From positions 1 to 64,000 of the forward strand of contig JAZRAA010000040.1 of the NCBI GenBank assembly GCA_045634325.1: DNA of 64,000 bases. The letters are read 5' to 3'. Position 1 is the stretch's first letter; each line of letters begins with the position of its first letter. The notes below the pieces were generated by a model. That model ran no database searches. It worked only from the letters and a program-made list of their open reading frames with translations, and had not been told where the DNA came from. This DNA is from URNF01 sp045634325. GTDB taxonomy: Bacteria; Bacillota; Clostridia; Oscillospirales; Acutalibacteraceae. Positions 15,193-23,979 of this stretch are shown here, piece after piece. Position numbers and translations under genes: made by a program.

Positions 15193-16374
15193 TCAAACGT
15201 TCCCTTTCATATACGGCTTGACAAAATCCTCAATGGCATCCATTGCCATGGTGATATGTTTTATAGAATAGCAATACGAAATACGCACAAAGCCTTCACC
15301 CGAATCACCAAAAGCATTGCCGGGGACAACCGCGACGTGTTTTTCTTTGAGCAAGCGACTGCAAAACTCTTCCGAAGATAACCCTGTTTTTTGGATAGAG
15401 GGGAACACATAGAAAGCACCCTCCGGCTCGAAACAAGAAAGTCCCATGCCACGCAAACGGTCCACAATATACCGACGACGCAAATCATATTGACCACGCA
15501 TGGTCACCACATCTTCATCGCCGTTTTCCAGCGCTTCAATCGCCGCATGTTGTGCGGTAGTGGGGGCGCACATGATAGCATACTGATGCATTTTGAGCAA
15601 CTGCTCAATGAGCGGTTTCGGACCGCAAGCATAACCGATACGCCAGCCGGTCATGGCAAACGCCTTGGAAAAACCACTGATACGCAACGTGCGTTCCCAC
15701 ATACCTTCGAGCGACGCAATGCTCACATGCGGCGCATCACCGTAGGTCAGTTCACCGTAGATTTCATCCGACAACACAACAATATCCGTACCACGTAAAA
15801 CTTCCGCAATTTCCTCCAAATGTTCACGGCGCATGATACCGCCGGTAGGGTTACTGGGGAACGGGAAAATGAGCGCTTTTGTGCGCGGGGTAATGGCGTT
15901 TTTGAGTGCTTGTGCTGTCAAACGAAAATCATCTTCTTCACGGGTCACCACCGGCACAGGCGTTGCACCTGTCAAAGAAGCAAGCGGCGCATAACACACA
16001 AAGCAGGGTTCGGGCACCAACACCTCGTCCCCTTCTTTCAGCAACACACGCAGAGCCATATCAATAGCTTCGCTGCCGCCAACTGTCACCACAACCTCGT
16101 TGCGTGGGTCATATTGCAGGTCAAAATGGCGTTTACAATAGTCGCTGATCGCCTCACGCAAACGAATCATACCCGCGTTTGCGCTATACCACGTTTTACC
16201 CGCTTCCAAATTTGCAATACCCGCTTGCCGAATATGCCACGGCGTCGCAAAATCGGGTTCGCCAATGGTGAGCGAAATCACGTCGTCATATTCCGCCGCA
16301 ATGTCAAAAAAGCGGCGAATACCCGACGGTTTTAATGCGCTCACCGCGGGGTTTAATACCTTTTGATAATCCAT
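15193..16374 (-). CDS. Class I/II pyridoxal-phosphate aminotransferase
   Basis: 393 aa, fold type I. The PLP-binding Lys is in SGFSKAFAMTGWRIGYA near residue 233, the substrate-carboxylate Arg in the C-terminal FVRISYC, and PSNPTGG near residue 167 is the usual loop. Closest in character to the PatA/aspartate-type aminotransferases of Firmicutes, which are often paired with an Lrp regulator as here. The donor and acceptor cannot be named from sequence alone. ATG 16374 lies three bases after the stop of the Lrp-type gene. Confidence 0.88.
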   Translation of the reverse strand: MDYQKVLNPAVSALKPSGIRRFFDIAAEYDDVISLTIGEPDFATPWHIRQAGIANLEAGKTWYSANAGMIRLREAISDYCKRHFDLQYDPRNEVVVTVGGSEAIDMALRVLLKEGDEVLVPEPCFVCYAPLASLTGATPVPVVTREEDDFRLTAQALKNAITPRTKALIFPFPSNPTGGIMRREHLEEIAEVLRGTDIVVLSDEIYGELTYGDAPHVSIASLEGMWERTLRISGFSKAFAMTGWRIGYACGPKPLIEQLLKMHQYAIMCAPTTAQHAAIEALENGDEDVVTMRGQYDLRRRYIVDRLRGMGLSCFEPEGAFYVFPSIQKTGLSSEEFCSRLLKEKHVAVVPGNAFGDSGEGFVRISYCYSIKHITMAMDAIEDFVKPYMKGNV

Positions 16375-16377
16375 CGC

Positions 16378-16851
16378 TTACAGAGCGCTCCTCTCGTCTT
16401 TTTCCTCATCCAAAAACTGTACATCCCTGTCCTTGTAACGACGCAACACAAAATGGGTCGCCGTGGACACCACCGCATCAATGCTGGACAAACGTTTTGC
16501 CACAAACATCGCCACGTCTTTAAAAGTGCGACCGTTTACCATCACCATCAAATCAAAACCGCCGGACATCAAGCAAACGGTTTCCACTTCTTCAAATTTC
16601 ATAATTTTTTCCGCAATACCGTCAAAACCGGTATCCTTTTTGGGCGTGATACGCAATTCAATCAAAGCGGTCACATATTCACGGTCTGTACGGTCCCAAT
16701 CCACCAACGCTTTATAGCCACGGATGACACCTTGTTTCTCCAAAGCAGCAATTTGTTCTGCCACTGCAGACTCCTCCATATTCAGCATAACCGCCAATTG
16801 TGCATTACTGCACCGTGCGTCTTTCTCCAACAATCTAAGCAATTTTTCCAT
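16378..16851 (-). CDS. Lrp/AsnC-family transcriptional regulator
   Basis: 157 aa. N-terminal helix-turn-helix (about 1-45; SNAQLAVMLNMEESAVAEQIAALEK region) and a C-terminal RAM/effector-binding domain (about 60-140; GGFDLMVMVNGR). Proteins of this family bind amino acids and control amino-acid metabolism. Position three bases upstream of the aminotransferase suggests control of that operon. AAAGGATGA precedes ATG 16851 and overlaps the end of the DUF896 gene. Confidence 0.9.
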   Translation of the reverse strand: MEKLLRLLEKDARCSNAQLAVMLNMEESAVAEQIAALEKQGVIRGYKALVDWDRTDREYVTALIELRITPKKDTGFDGIAEKIMKFEEVETVCLMSGGFDLMVMVNGRTFKDVAMFVAKRLSSIDAVVSTATHFVLRRYKDRDVQFLDEEKDERSAL

Positions 16852-16857
16852 TCTGTA

Positions 16858-17064
16858 TCATCCTTTCTTTTTTCTAATCGGCTGTTTGTTGCCGTTTTCA
16901 TCCAATGTATAGGCATGTTGCAAGGTGTTTTCCAAATCCCCGCGAAATGCCGCGATGTATGCGCATCGCAAGGCGTCACGTTCCGCTTGTTCTTCTGCGC
17001 TTAAAGTTCCTTGCTTTGCCTTTTTCGCCAACGCATTAATGCGTGCGATTTGTTGTGCATCCAT
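16858..17064 (-). CDS. DUF896 (YnzC/UPF0291) small protein
   Basis: 68 aa. Helical hairpin with the family core IARINALAKKAKQGTL followed by SAEEQAERDALR. Members such as B. subtilis YnzC are small cytoplasmic proteins of uncertain role, some connected with the SOS region. It ends six bases before the Lrp-type gene and belongs to the same run of minus-strand genes. Confidence 0.9.
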   Translation of the reverse strand: MDAQQIARINALAKKAKQGTLSAEEQAERDALRCAYIAAFRGDLENTLQHAYTLDENGNKQPIRKKKG

Positions 17065-17081
17065 GCTTTTAAAATCCTTTC

Positions 17082-17822
17082 TTACACTGTTTCAATATAA
17101 CGGCTGTTGGCATACCCGAGCAACCCATTATAATTCACCACATACCAATCTTCATATCGCCCCCGAATTTGCAAGATGGCACCGTTGGGGGCAGAACCAA
17201 TAACCGTACCACCCGCCGCGGGATACGCGCGAATGTTCAAAGAACCGCCCGCCGTGCGCACCCTACCGTTGCGAACCGGTATCGGTTCCACAAACGGCAA
17301 ACCGAAATAGGTAGTGACCGATTCTGATAAATTGCGGGCAATCGGCTCAATATTAGAGGCTATCCAGTTGGCATCCTGCAGATTATCATGGTACGCAATT
17401 TCCACAAGCACCGCAGGGGCGGTGGTGCGGGTGACCTCTGCCAAACGGGTGGTGGACAGTGCCCGCACCAAATCAGGCGTGGGCGAAATTTCTTTGAAAT
17501 TATCCGCAATGATAAATGCGGCGCGTTGTCCATTGGTACTACCTTGTGCGTAATACACGTCGGTACCGCGCACATTCCCCTCGTTTCCGGGACCTGCAGC
17601 ATTAGAATGTAATGCAAGGTGCAGGTCATATGTACCCGCATTGGATTGATTAATAGAATCCGACACCGTTCCGGATGGGGAGTTGCGGGTAAACGCGATA
17701 CCATTAGCACGCAAATACGGCTCCATGGCATCCGCCACCAGATTCATGTAATATTCCTCACTGCCACCAATGACATAAGGGTTGCCGTCCTGTGTGGACG
17801 GACTTAAAAATAAACTGGGCAT
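17082..17822 (-). CDS. N-acetylmuramoyl-L-alanine amidase with SH3-like domain
   Basis: 246 aa. An Amidase_3 domain (about 1-170) starts directly with SLFLSPSTQDGN and has zinc/catalytic residues in LALHSNAAG and VLVEIAYHDN. A bacterial SH3 domain (about 185-246; GGSLNIRAYPAAGG) follows. It cleaves the amide between MurNAc and the stem peptide. No signal peptide is visible, a feature of some sporulation/germination or phage-type amidases. ATG 17822 follows AAAGGAG by 8 bases. Confidence 0.88.
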   Translation of the reverse strand: MPSLFLSPSTQDGNPYVIGGSEEYYMNLVADAMEPYLRANGIAFTRNSPSGTVSDSINQSNAGTYDLHLALHSNAAGPGNEGNVRGTDVYYAQGSTNGQRAAFIIADNFKEISPTPDLVRALSTTRLAEVTRTTAPAVLVEIAYHDNLQDANWIASNIEPIARNLSESVTTYFGLPFVEPIPVRNGRVRTAGGSLNIRAYPAAGGTVIGSAPNGAILQIRGRYEDWYVVNYNGLLGYANSRYIETV

Positions 17823-17874
17823 ATCAAGCACTCCTTTCTCTCTCAATGTATAGAGAAAAAGAAAGCGTTTAGAC

Positions 17875-19122
17875 CTAAAACTCCGAAGGTAATTCTGCTA
17901 TTTCGGTGTCCAACACCTGTCTGGCATCCGCTTCGGAAAGCGAGGATACAGCAGACAATTTTCGCTGGATTTGACGGGTGCGCGCACCCACCAATTTATC
18001 CAATTCTTTATTGGCTTGTTCCAAACGGTTTTGCGCTGCCGTGATAACATCACCAAATTTATCAAATTCGGTTTTAACAGCACCGAGCACCTTCCAAACC
18101 TCACCGGAACGTTTTTGAATAGCAAGTGTGCGGAAGCCCATTTGCAAGCTATTGAGAATAGCCGCCATGGTGGTGGGGCCCGCAATGTTGACATGGTAAT
18201 CGCGTTGTAACACTTCTACCATACCACGACGTACCACCTCGGCATATAACCCCTCAAAAGGCAAAAACATAATACCGAATTCAGTAGTATACGGCGGAGC
18301 GATATATTTATCGTGAATATCTTTTGCAAACTGCTTGATACGGGTTTCCAACACTTTACCGGCGGCTTCCACCACCTCTTTATCCCCCATTTCATACGCA
18401 TCCATCAACTGTGTATACGCATCGGCGGGGAATTTCGCGTCCAGCGGCAGATATACCATGTCCTCGCCCGAACCCGGCATTTTCACGGCAAATTCCACCA
18501 CGTTTTTACTGCCGGGGACGGTGGCAACATTGGTTTCATACTGTTCAGGCGATAAAATCTCTTCCAAAATGGCGCCGAGTTGGATTTCACCCAACACGCC
18601 ACGGGTTTTCACGTTGGAAAGCACCTTTTTCAAATCACCGACACCCGAGGCCAGATTTTGCATTTCGCCCAAACCGCGATGCACCTGTTCCAACCGCTCG
18701 TTGACCAGTTTAAAAGATTCGGAAATGCGGTCATTGAGCGTCTTTTGTAATTTTTCATCCACCGTGCGACGCATTTCTTCGAGTTGACGGTTATTTTCAT
18801 TGCGAATTTCATGCATACCGTCCTGTACAGATTTACGGGTGGTTTCCATTGCGGTGAGATTGGCTTTATTTGCCTCAGATTGTGCGGTGAGCAACATATC
18901 CCCCATCGCTTTAACCGACGTCTGCACACTACGACTGCTTTCCTCGCGATTTTCCCGCAACTGTTGCAACATATCGGCACGTAATTTTTCCAGTTGCACG
19001 GCACTGTCTGTTTGTTCTTTCCCTTTCGTGCTCACACGGCGCAACAGCACCAACAGCAACACACAAAGCAGCAACAGCAAACCGCATATACCATACGCCA
19101 ACCAAACAATGTCTTGATTCAT
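17875..19122 (-). CDS. rmuC: DNA recombination protein RmuC homologue
   Basis: 415 aa. One N-terminal membrane segment (about 6-27), a long coiled coil (about 35-150), then the RmuC nuclease-like core with VKTRGVLGEIQLGAILEEIL and LPLDAKFPADAY, and a family-typical GRTLAIQK-like stretch (GFRTLAIQKRSGEVWKVLG region). RmuC limits DNA rearrangements; its biochemical activity is not established. ATG 19122 is used; GTG at 19125 is a one-codon-longer alternative with slightly better spacing to AAGGAG. Confidence 0.9.
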   Translation of the reverse strand: MNQDIVWLAYGICGLLLLLCVLLLVLLRRVSTKGKEQTDSAVQLEKLRADMLQQLRENREESSRSVQTSVKAMGDMLLTAQSEANKANLTAMETTRKSVQDGMHEIRNENNRQLEEMRRTVDEKLQKTLNDRISESFKLVNERLEQVHRGLGEMQNLASGVGDLKKVLSNVKTRGVLGEIQLGAILEEILSPEQYETNVATVPGSKNVVEFAVKMPGSGEDMVYLPLDAKFPADAYTQLMDAYEMGDKEVVEAAGKVLETRIKQFAKDIHDKYIAPPYTTEFGIMFLPFEGLYAEVVRRGMVEVLQRDYHVNIAGPTTMAAILNSLQMGFRTLAIQKRSGEVWKVLGAVKTEFDKFGDVITAAQNRLEQANKELDKLVGARTRQIQRKLSAVSSLSEADARQVLDTEIAELPSEF

Positions 19123-19136
19123 CACATATACACTCC

Positions 19137-19970
19137 TTAACGGTCCTCAAACACAGCTGCATCCGTATCGTCACCCGCATCTAAATTGAGTGCACGCATC
19201 GCACGCTTGTCCGCTTCGGGATGTGCCTCATAGTACGGGTCAATCATCGTTTTCTTGATATACGGGAAAATGGTGAACTGTATCAGCAAAGAACGCGCGG
19301 CGGGGTAAATGAGAATATACAACAGTCCCAGTACCGCGAGCCAAATCCGATAATCCACAAACAGCATCGGGATACACAGCACAATTACACATGCGGCAAG
19401 TATGCCGAACAATCCCAAATTCAAGGTGAAATTATGCAACGAGAACAAAAAGGCGTTCTTGTACATTTGTTTCAAGGTCAAATCAAAGGTGATGACCTGT
19501 ATCTGCATATAGTAGTTCATAAAAGTGAACAACAACATGCCAATGAGATTTAAACCTAACATCAACCAATGCTGCGCGGGAGCGGCGCTGCCGTCACCAC
19601 GAAAGAACAGCGACGCAACATAAAAATACGTATTGTAACCGAAAATCGCCCACACAATGACATTGATAATGCCTATCGGCAACGCACGCCGCCAGGTGCG
19701 GCGCACGGTTGCAAAAAAGTCATGACAAGGGTAAGCAAACTTACCACGGGCGGCGTTACGGGTGATATAGGTCAATCCCGCCGCGCCCAAGCCACTTGTT
19801 ACCAATGGCAAGCAAAGCAATATATATAACAAATTCGCACGCAAAAGGCTTGTCCACTTAGTGCCGAAAATCTCAAAAAAACGGCGGAAAGTACTTTTTT
19901 GCGGGGCGTTTTTATACACGCCCGCGCCTTCGCGCGTATAGTAATTTCCCAGTTGTTCAAACAATCCCAC
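19137..19970 (-). CDS. YesL-family (DUF624) membrane protein
   Basis: 277 aa with about five hydrophobic segments (near 43-65, 100-122, 133-155, 170-192 and 198-220). The N-terminal half with FFEIFGTKWTSLLRANLLY and LPLVTSGLGAAGL matches the DUF624/YesL pattern. Function is unknown; many members neighbour sugar-uptake genes but this one does not. GTG 19970 follows AGGAG by about 8 bases. It ends 14 bases before rmuC. Confidence 0.8.
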   Translation of the reverse strand: MGLFEQLGNYYTREGAGVYKNAPQKSTFRRFFEIFGTKWTSLLRANLLYILLCLPLVTSGLGAAGLTYITRNAARGKFAYPCHDFFATVRRTWRRALPIGIINVIVWAIFGYNTYFYVASLFFRGDGSAAPAQHWLMLGLNLIGMLLFTFMNYYMQIQVITFDLTLKQMYKNAFLFSLHNFTLNLGLFGILAACVIVLCIPMLFVDYRIWLAVLGLLYILIYPAARSLLIQFTIFPYIKKTMIDPYYEAHPEADKRAMRALNLDAGDDTDAAVFEDR

Positions 19971-19982
19971 GAATACATCTCC

Positions 19983-20594
19983 TCATAAAACCATTCTGAG
20001 CAACACTTCTACGATACCGCCCGCCAGTGCAATCAACGAAAACAACGCAAAGCGCAAACGATACAATCGAAAATCATGATGCAATCCCGGCACTGCGGTA
20101 TCCTTTTCCAGTAAATGTCCTCCGAACAACACGGTCATACGCATGGATTCTGCCGATGCCATCAACAATGCTGTCGATTTGAACAAAGAAGGTATCAACA
20201 ACAGCAAAAACGACAACAGTACACCTCGCCAGCCGGTGCTGTAATAATATGCTTCGCTCATGCCGATGCCGAGACCGAAAAACACGGGTACGGCTAAAAT
20301 TATCGGTAAACCGCACGCGGAAAGACCACAAAAGAATAAAAGTAACAACAATAAAAACACTTGAAAACATGCATCATATACCGCATTGAGTGCGGCTCTC
20401 GCACCGCTTTCAAGCGGGGATACGGTCAGCAGAGAATCAAGCAACGCACTTTCCCCATAACCGTATACACGAAACAACAAGCATCCCGCCACGAAACCGA
20501 ATAATAACAAAGAAAGCAACCATAACAACCGTCGGTGCGAACGCAGAAAAATACGGGTGCGACGGGTACGGTATGCAAAAATGCGCATCATCAT
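19983..20594 (-). CDS. SpoIIM-like stage II sporulation membrane protein
   Basis: 203 aa with about five hydrophobic stretches. The segment CGLPIILAVPVFFGLGIGM followed by GWRGVLLSFLLLLIPSLFKS matches by eye the SpoIIM core (GLPVI...GWNGLLLSF in B. subtilis), where SpoIIM is part of the engulfment peptidoglycan-hydrolysis complex with SpoIID and SpoIIP. A sigma-E-like promoter lies immediately upstream, as expected for spoIIM. ATG 20594 is six bases after AAGGAG; two more ATGs follow in tandem. A general SpoIIM/DUF95 membrane protein is the fallback call. Confidence 0.6.
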   Translation of the reverse strand: MMMRIFAYRTRRTRIFLRSHRRLLWLLSLLLFGFVAGCLLFRVYGYGESALLDSLLTVSPLESGARAALNAVYDACFQVFLLLLLLFFCGLSACGLPIILAVPVFFGLGIGMSEAYYYSTGWRGVLLSFLLLLIPSLFKSTALLMASAESMRMTVLFGGHLLEKDTAVPGLHHDFRLYRLRFALFSLIALAGGIVEVLLRMVL

Positions 20595-20613
20595 ACATCA
20601 CTCCTTCACCCAA

Positions 20614-20640
20614 ACTATATGGGAGAAAGAGGACAAGTAT
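20614..20640 (-). promoter_or_regulatory. Candidate sigma-E promoter of the SpoIIM-like gene
   Basis: Minus strand ATACT (20636-20640), 14-base spacer, CATATAGT (20614-20621), against the sigma-E pattern ATATT-N14-CATANNNT. It lies between the TIGR04086-gene terminator and the ribosome binding site. Confidence 0.5.
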
Positions 20641-20660
20641 ACCTGTTGTCCGCTCGAATT

Positions 20661-20696
20661 TTAAAAAAGGGGCGTTGCACGGACGCGCAACACCCC
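20661..20696 (-). terminator. Terminator after the TIGR04086 gene
   Basis: Minus strand: GGGGTGTTGC / GCAACGCCCC stem with one mismatch (20687-20696 with 20669-20678), followed by TTTTTT (20663-20668). Confidence 0.85.
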
Positions 20697-20706
20697 GATG
20701 ACATAC

Positions 20707-21096
20707 TCATTTTTTGTTTACACCAATCATTCCGCCGACCATGCCGCTAACCAACAAAACCGGCAATTTGATGAACAAAAAACCGACATCTATGCCGCGG
20801 TGTAACAACAGACCCGCCAGCAAAACACACGCGAACAGGAACAATCCACAAAGCAAACCCGCAAGCCAACCTTGACTGCCGGACAGCCGTGCAGCAACCA
20901 AACCGCCCAAAAAGGCACCCACCGCCGCCGAAACCACCGCCAGCACCGACAAGGCGGCGTGCGGTATATCCATAGCGGTCATCAGCACAGCCGACAGCAG
21001 CATGCACAACGCCCCTGCCATCACCGCGATAACGGCACCGATAGAAATTGGTTTTAGCGGCAACCCGCTCGGTTTACCCTCATTTCGCGCTTTCAC
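20707..21096 (-). CDS. TIGR04086 (YrzE-type) membrane protein
   Basis: 129 aa with four predicted membrane helices and many small residues (GAVIAVMAGALCMLLSAVL, AFLGGLVAARLSG). Families of this type regularly follow yajC in Clostridia; function is unknown. The GTG at 21096 is chosen because GGAGGG sits six bases upstream, whereas the ATG at 21102 directly touches that ribosome binding site. Confidence 0.8.
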   Translation of the reverse strand: MKARNEGKPSGLPLKPISIGAVIAVMAGALCMLLSAVLMTAMDIPHAALSVLAVVSAAVGAFLGGLVAARLSGSQGWLAGLLCGLFLFACVLLAGLLLHRGIDVGFLFIKLPVLLVSGMVGGMIGVNKK

Positions 21097-21163
21097 AAGC
21101 ATCCCTCCGCACTAGGTATTCGTCATACACTTATGCAAAAGGATGAAAGATTATGCCGACAAA

Positions 21164-21544
21164 TTAGATATCGTCATCATCATCGTCGTCATCGACGTTT
21201 GCCATATCGGATTCTTCGTGTTTGGTTTCCACGGTCTGAATCGCCCATTTTTTAATCTGCATTTTGCTGCGGTCAGCACCGGTTTCGATGGTCAAGGTGT
21301 CGTCTTTGATGTTGACAACGCGACCGCAGATGCCGCCGATGGTGGTCAATTCATCGCCTACGCGAATGGAATTGCGCATTTTTTGTTCTTCCTGCTGTTT
21401 TTTCTTCTGCGGACGAATCATCAAGAAATACATCAGCAGAATGATAAGCGCAAAAGGCGCAATTTGCATCAACAATGCGAGCCAGGAATTACCGGTAGCA
21501 CCGTCGGTTGCAGCAGCAGTCGTTGCTAAAAGAAAAGATTGCAT
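21164..21544 (-). CDS. yajC: Preprotein translocase subunit YajC
   Basis: 126 aa. Single membrane helix (about 22-42) followed by MIRPQKKKQQEEQ and the YajC core RVGDELTTIGGICGRVVNIKDD in its VGDELTTIGG part. YajC associates with SecDF. The C-terminus ends in an uncommon run of eight Asp plus Ile, an acidic tail not part of the family core. It has its own promoter although it also follows tgt. Confidence 0.93.
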   Translation of the reverse strand: MQSFLLATTAAATDGATGNSWLALLMQIAPFALIILLMYFLMIRPQKKKQQEEQKMRNSIRVGDELTTIGGICGRVVNIKDDTLTIETGADRSKMQIKKWAIQTVETKHEESDMANVDDDDDDDDI

Positions 21545-21579
21545 AATAGTTACCTTCCTTAAAATAATTTTCTTTTATT

Positions 21580-21608
21580 ATCATACTAGATTTTTACCAT
21601 GATTGCAA
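21580..21608 (-). promoter_or_regulatory. Promoter of yajC
   Basis: Minus strand TTGCAA (21603-21608), 17-bp spacer, TATGAT (21580-21585), between tgt and yajC. Confidence 0.7.
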
Positions 21609-21637
21609 GTAAAATACAAAAATTTACAGTAAATTCA

Positions 21638-22768
21638 TCAAATGCGGCGATCCAAAACTCCCACATTCGCCTGATAGAAACTCTCAAACGTACCGTCATC
21701 CAAATGTTCGCGAATTTTCTCCATCAAACTGTTATAAAAATGCAGATTATGCATCACGCACAACCGCATAGCAAGCATTTCGTTTGCCTTAAACAAGTGG
21801 TGGATATAGGCACGCGAGTGACGACGACAGGTCGGACAATCGCACTGTTCGTCCAACGGTGCCAAATCTTTTTCGTACTTTTTATTAAGCATGTTACGGT
21901 GCCCCTCCCACGTAAACACGTGGGCGTGTCTGGCATTACGAGCGGGCATAACACAATCGAACAAATCCACGCCACGATGTACCGCTTCCAAAATATTCTC
22001 CGGTGTTCCGACACCCATCAAATACCGTGGTTTGTCGGCGGGCATATACGGCTCCACGCTTTCAATCACACGATACATATCTTCTTTTGGTTCTCCCACC
22101 GCCAAACCGCCGATGGCATAGCCGTCCAAATCCAATTTGGCAATTTCTTTCATGTGCGCAACACGCAGGTCATCAAACGTGCATCCTTGGTTGATACCGA
22201 ACAGCATCTGCTGTTTATTGATGGTATCGGGCAATTGGTTAAGACGATCCATTTCCGCCTTACAACGGTGCAACCAACGAGTAGTGCGTTCACACGATGC
22301 TTTGGCATATGCATAAGTTGCAGGATTTTCCACACATTCGTCAAACGCCATGGCAATGGTGGAAGCGAGATTGGACTGGATACGCATACTTTCTTCCGGT
22401 CCGATGAACAGCTTTCTGCCATCGATATGCGAGGCGAAATATACGCCCTCTTCCTTGATTTTACGCAGTTTAGACAACGAAAAAACCTGAAATCCGCCGC
22501 TATCGGTCAAGATAGGTCCATCCCAACCGGTAAAAGCATGCAAACCACCCAATTCTTTGACCGTTTCGTCACCGGGACGCAGATGCAAATGGTAGGTGTT
22601 GCAAAGCTGTACTTGACACTTTATATCTTTCAAATCATAGGCAGACACGGCACCTTTAATCGCGCCGCAGGTTGCCACATTCATAAAAGCGGGAAGTTGC
22701 ACCGTACCGTGACAGGTGGTAAATTCACTGCGACGTGCCGCACCTTCTTTTTCAAGGATTTTTAGCAT
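21638..22768 (-). CDS. tgt: tRNA-guanine transglycosylase
   Basis: 376 aa TIM-barrel enzyme. The catalytic region reads ILTDSGGFQVFSL (Asp near residue 88) and the nucleophile region DLFDCVMPARNARH; the zinc site CDCPTCRR with a downstream His is intact near residue 305. It exchanges guanine-34 for preQ1 in tRNAs with GUN anticodons. It forms the classic queA-tgt-yajC order, completing the last steps of queuosine formation with QueA. Confidence 0.96.
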   Translation of the reverse strand: MLKILEKEGAARRSEFTTCHGTVQLPAFMNVATCGAIKGAVSAYDLKDIKCQVQLCNTYHLHLRPGDETVKELGGLHAFTGWDGPILTDSGGFQVFSLSKLRKIKEEGVYFASHIDGRKLFIGPEESMRIQSNLASTIAMAFDECVENPATYAYAKASCERTTRWLHRCKAEMDRLNQLPDTINKQQMLFGINQGCTFDDLRVAHMKEIAKLDLDGYAIGGLAVGEPKEDMYRVIESVEPYMPADKPRYLMGVGTPENILEAVHRGVDLFDCVMPARNARHAHVFTWEGHRNMLNKKYEKDLAPLDEQCDCPTCRRHSRAYIHHLFKANEMLAMRLCVMHNLHFYNSLMEKIREHLDDGTFESFYQANVGVLDRRI

Positions 22769-22799
22769 AACCTTTCTCCTGTTAATCGTAACTTTTAAC

Positions 22800-23825
22800 T
22801 CACAAAATCAGCATGGCATCGCCGAAACTGAAAAAGCGGTATTTCTCCTCCACCGCATGCCGATACGCAGACATCGTGGCATCATATCCCGCAAATGCAC
22901 TCACCAACATAATCAGCGTACTCTCGGGCAGATGGAAATTGGTAAGCAAACCGTCTAACACACTGAACGTGTAGCCGGGATAGATGAAAATATCCGTAAA
23001 GCCTTCTCCCGCCTCAATTTTACCGTCTTTCATACCGATGCTTTCCAACGTGCGACAACTGGTTGTACCCACCGCAACCACACGTCCGCCACGTGCTTTG
23101 GTGCGGTTGATAATTTCCGCATTTTCAGCGGACAACGCATAATGTTCGGTGTGCATTTTATGGTCCAGTATATTATCAGCTTTCACGGGACGGAACGTAC
23201 CCAATCCCACGTGCAACGTCACATACGCAATATCCACGCCTTTTGCACGCACCTGCTTTATCAATTCGGGGGTGAAATGCAATCCCGCCGTAGGTGCAGC
23301 AGCAGAGCCAACCTCTTTTGCATACACCGTTTGATAGCGTTCTTTGTCTTCCAACTGTTTTTTGATATAATGCGGCAGCGGCATCTGACCGATTTGATCC
23401 AGCACCGCAAAAAACTCGCCGTCATACCGAAAACGCACAAGACGATTGCCGTCCTCCACAACCTCCAGCACTTCGGCTTCCAATAACCCGTCACCAAACA
23501 CCAGCACGTTACCGGGTTTCGCTTTTTTGCCAGGACCTGCCAGCACTTCCCAGACATCCTTTTCCAGTTGCTTCAACAGCAATAATTCTACCGCCGCACC
23601 GGTATTTTTGCGATGACCATACAAACGGGCGGGCATCACGCGACTGTCGTTGAGCACCAAACAATCCCCCGCTTGCAAGCGGTCGAGAATATCTCGAAAG
23701 GAACCGTCGATGACAGCGCCGGTGGTTTTATCGAGCGATAATAACCGCGAAGAATCTCGCGGGAAAATCGGCTCTTGTGCTATCAGTTCTTCCGGTAAAT
23801 CATAATAAAAATCGCTTTTGCGCAT
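22800..23825 (-). CDS. queA: S-adenosylmethionine:tRNA ribosyltransferase-isomerase
   Basis: 341 aa. Typical QueA opening SDFYYDLPEELIAQEP, the middle LNDSRVMPARLYG, and the conserved AAPTAGLHFTPEL and HVGLGTFRPV motifs. It transfers and rearranges the ribosyl moiety of SAM to preQ1-tRNA, giving epoxyqueuosine. ATG 23825 with AGGA upstream gives the conserved N-terminus; the longer frame runs into the promoter. Its promoter is interlocked with that of asd. Confidence 0.96.
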   Translation of the reverse strand: MRKSDFYYDLPEELIAQEPIFPRDSSRLLSLDKTTGAVIDGSFRDILDRLQAGDCLVLNDSRVMPARLYGHRKNTGAAVELLLLKQLEKDVWEVLAGPGKKAKPGNVLVFGDGLLEAEVLEVVEDGNRLVRFRYDGEFFAVLDQIGQMPLPHYIKKQLEDKERYQTVYAKEVGSAAAPTAGLHFTPELIKQVRAKGVDIAYVTLHVGLGTFRPVKADNILDHKMHTEHYALSAENAEIINRTKARGGRVVAVGTTSCRTLESIGMKDGKIEAGEGFTDIFIYPGYTFSVLDGLLTNFHLPESTLIMLVSAFAGYDATMSAYRHAVEEKYRFFSFGDAMLIL

Positions 23826-23884
23826 ATCGTAATCCTGTCTTTCCGAAAATAGTCCATTTTTATCAAAAAAGTGTCGTAAAGCGT

Positions 23885-23913
23885 TTGACACATACATAAA
23901 GTTATGGTACTAT
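23885..23913 (+). promoter_or_regulatory. Promoter of asd-dapA-dapB
   Basis: Plus strand: consensus -35 TTGACA (23885-23890), 17-bp spacer, -10 TACTAT (23908-23913). Its -10 overlaps the -10 of the opposing queA promoter by two bases. Confidence 0.75.
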
Positions 23914-23932
23914 ATAACCGCAAATTTGTCAA
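23904..23932 (-). promoter_or_regulatory. Promoter of queA-tgt
   Basis: Minus strand: consensus -35 TTGACA (23927-23932), 17-bp spacer, -10 TACCAT (23904-23909). Divergent from, and overlapping, the asd promoter. Confidence 0.7.
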
Positions 23933-23979
23933 CGAAAAGCACAAGTGATTTGCTTTTTGAATGAAAGGATGTTTTAGCA

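Noticed and set aside
17831..17858. Hairpin hiding the ribosome binding site of the amidase gene, like the cases at spoIIR and the Rieske gene
   Set aside because: Only about seven A/T-rich pairs (TTTCTCT/AGAGAAA) with a ten-base loop and no T-run; too weak to claim.
21599..22765. 388-codon open frame on the plus strand
   Set aside because: Antisense shadow of tgt; no recognisable domain and no ribosome binding site.
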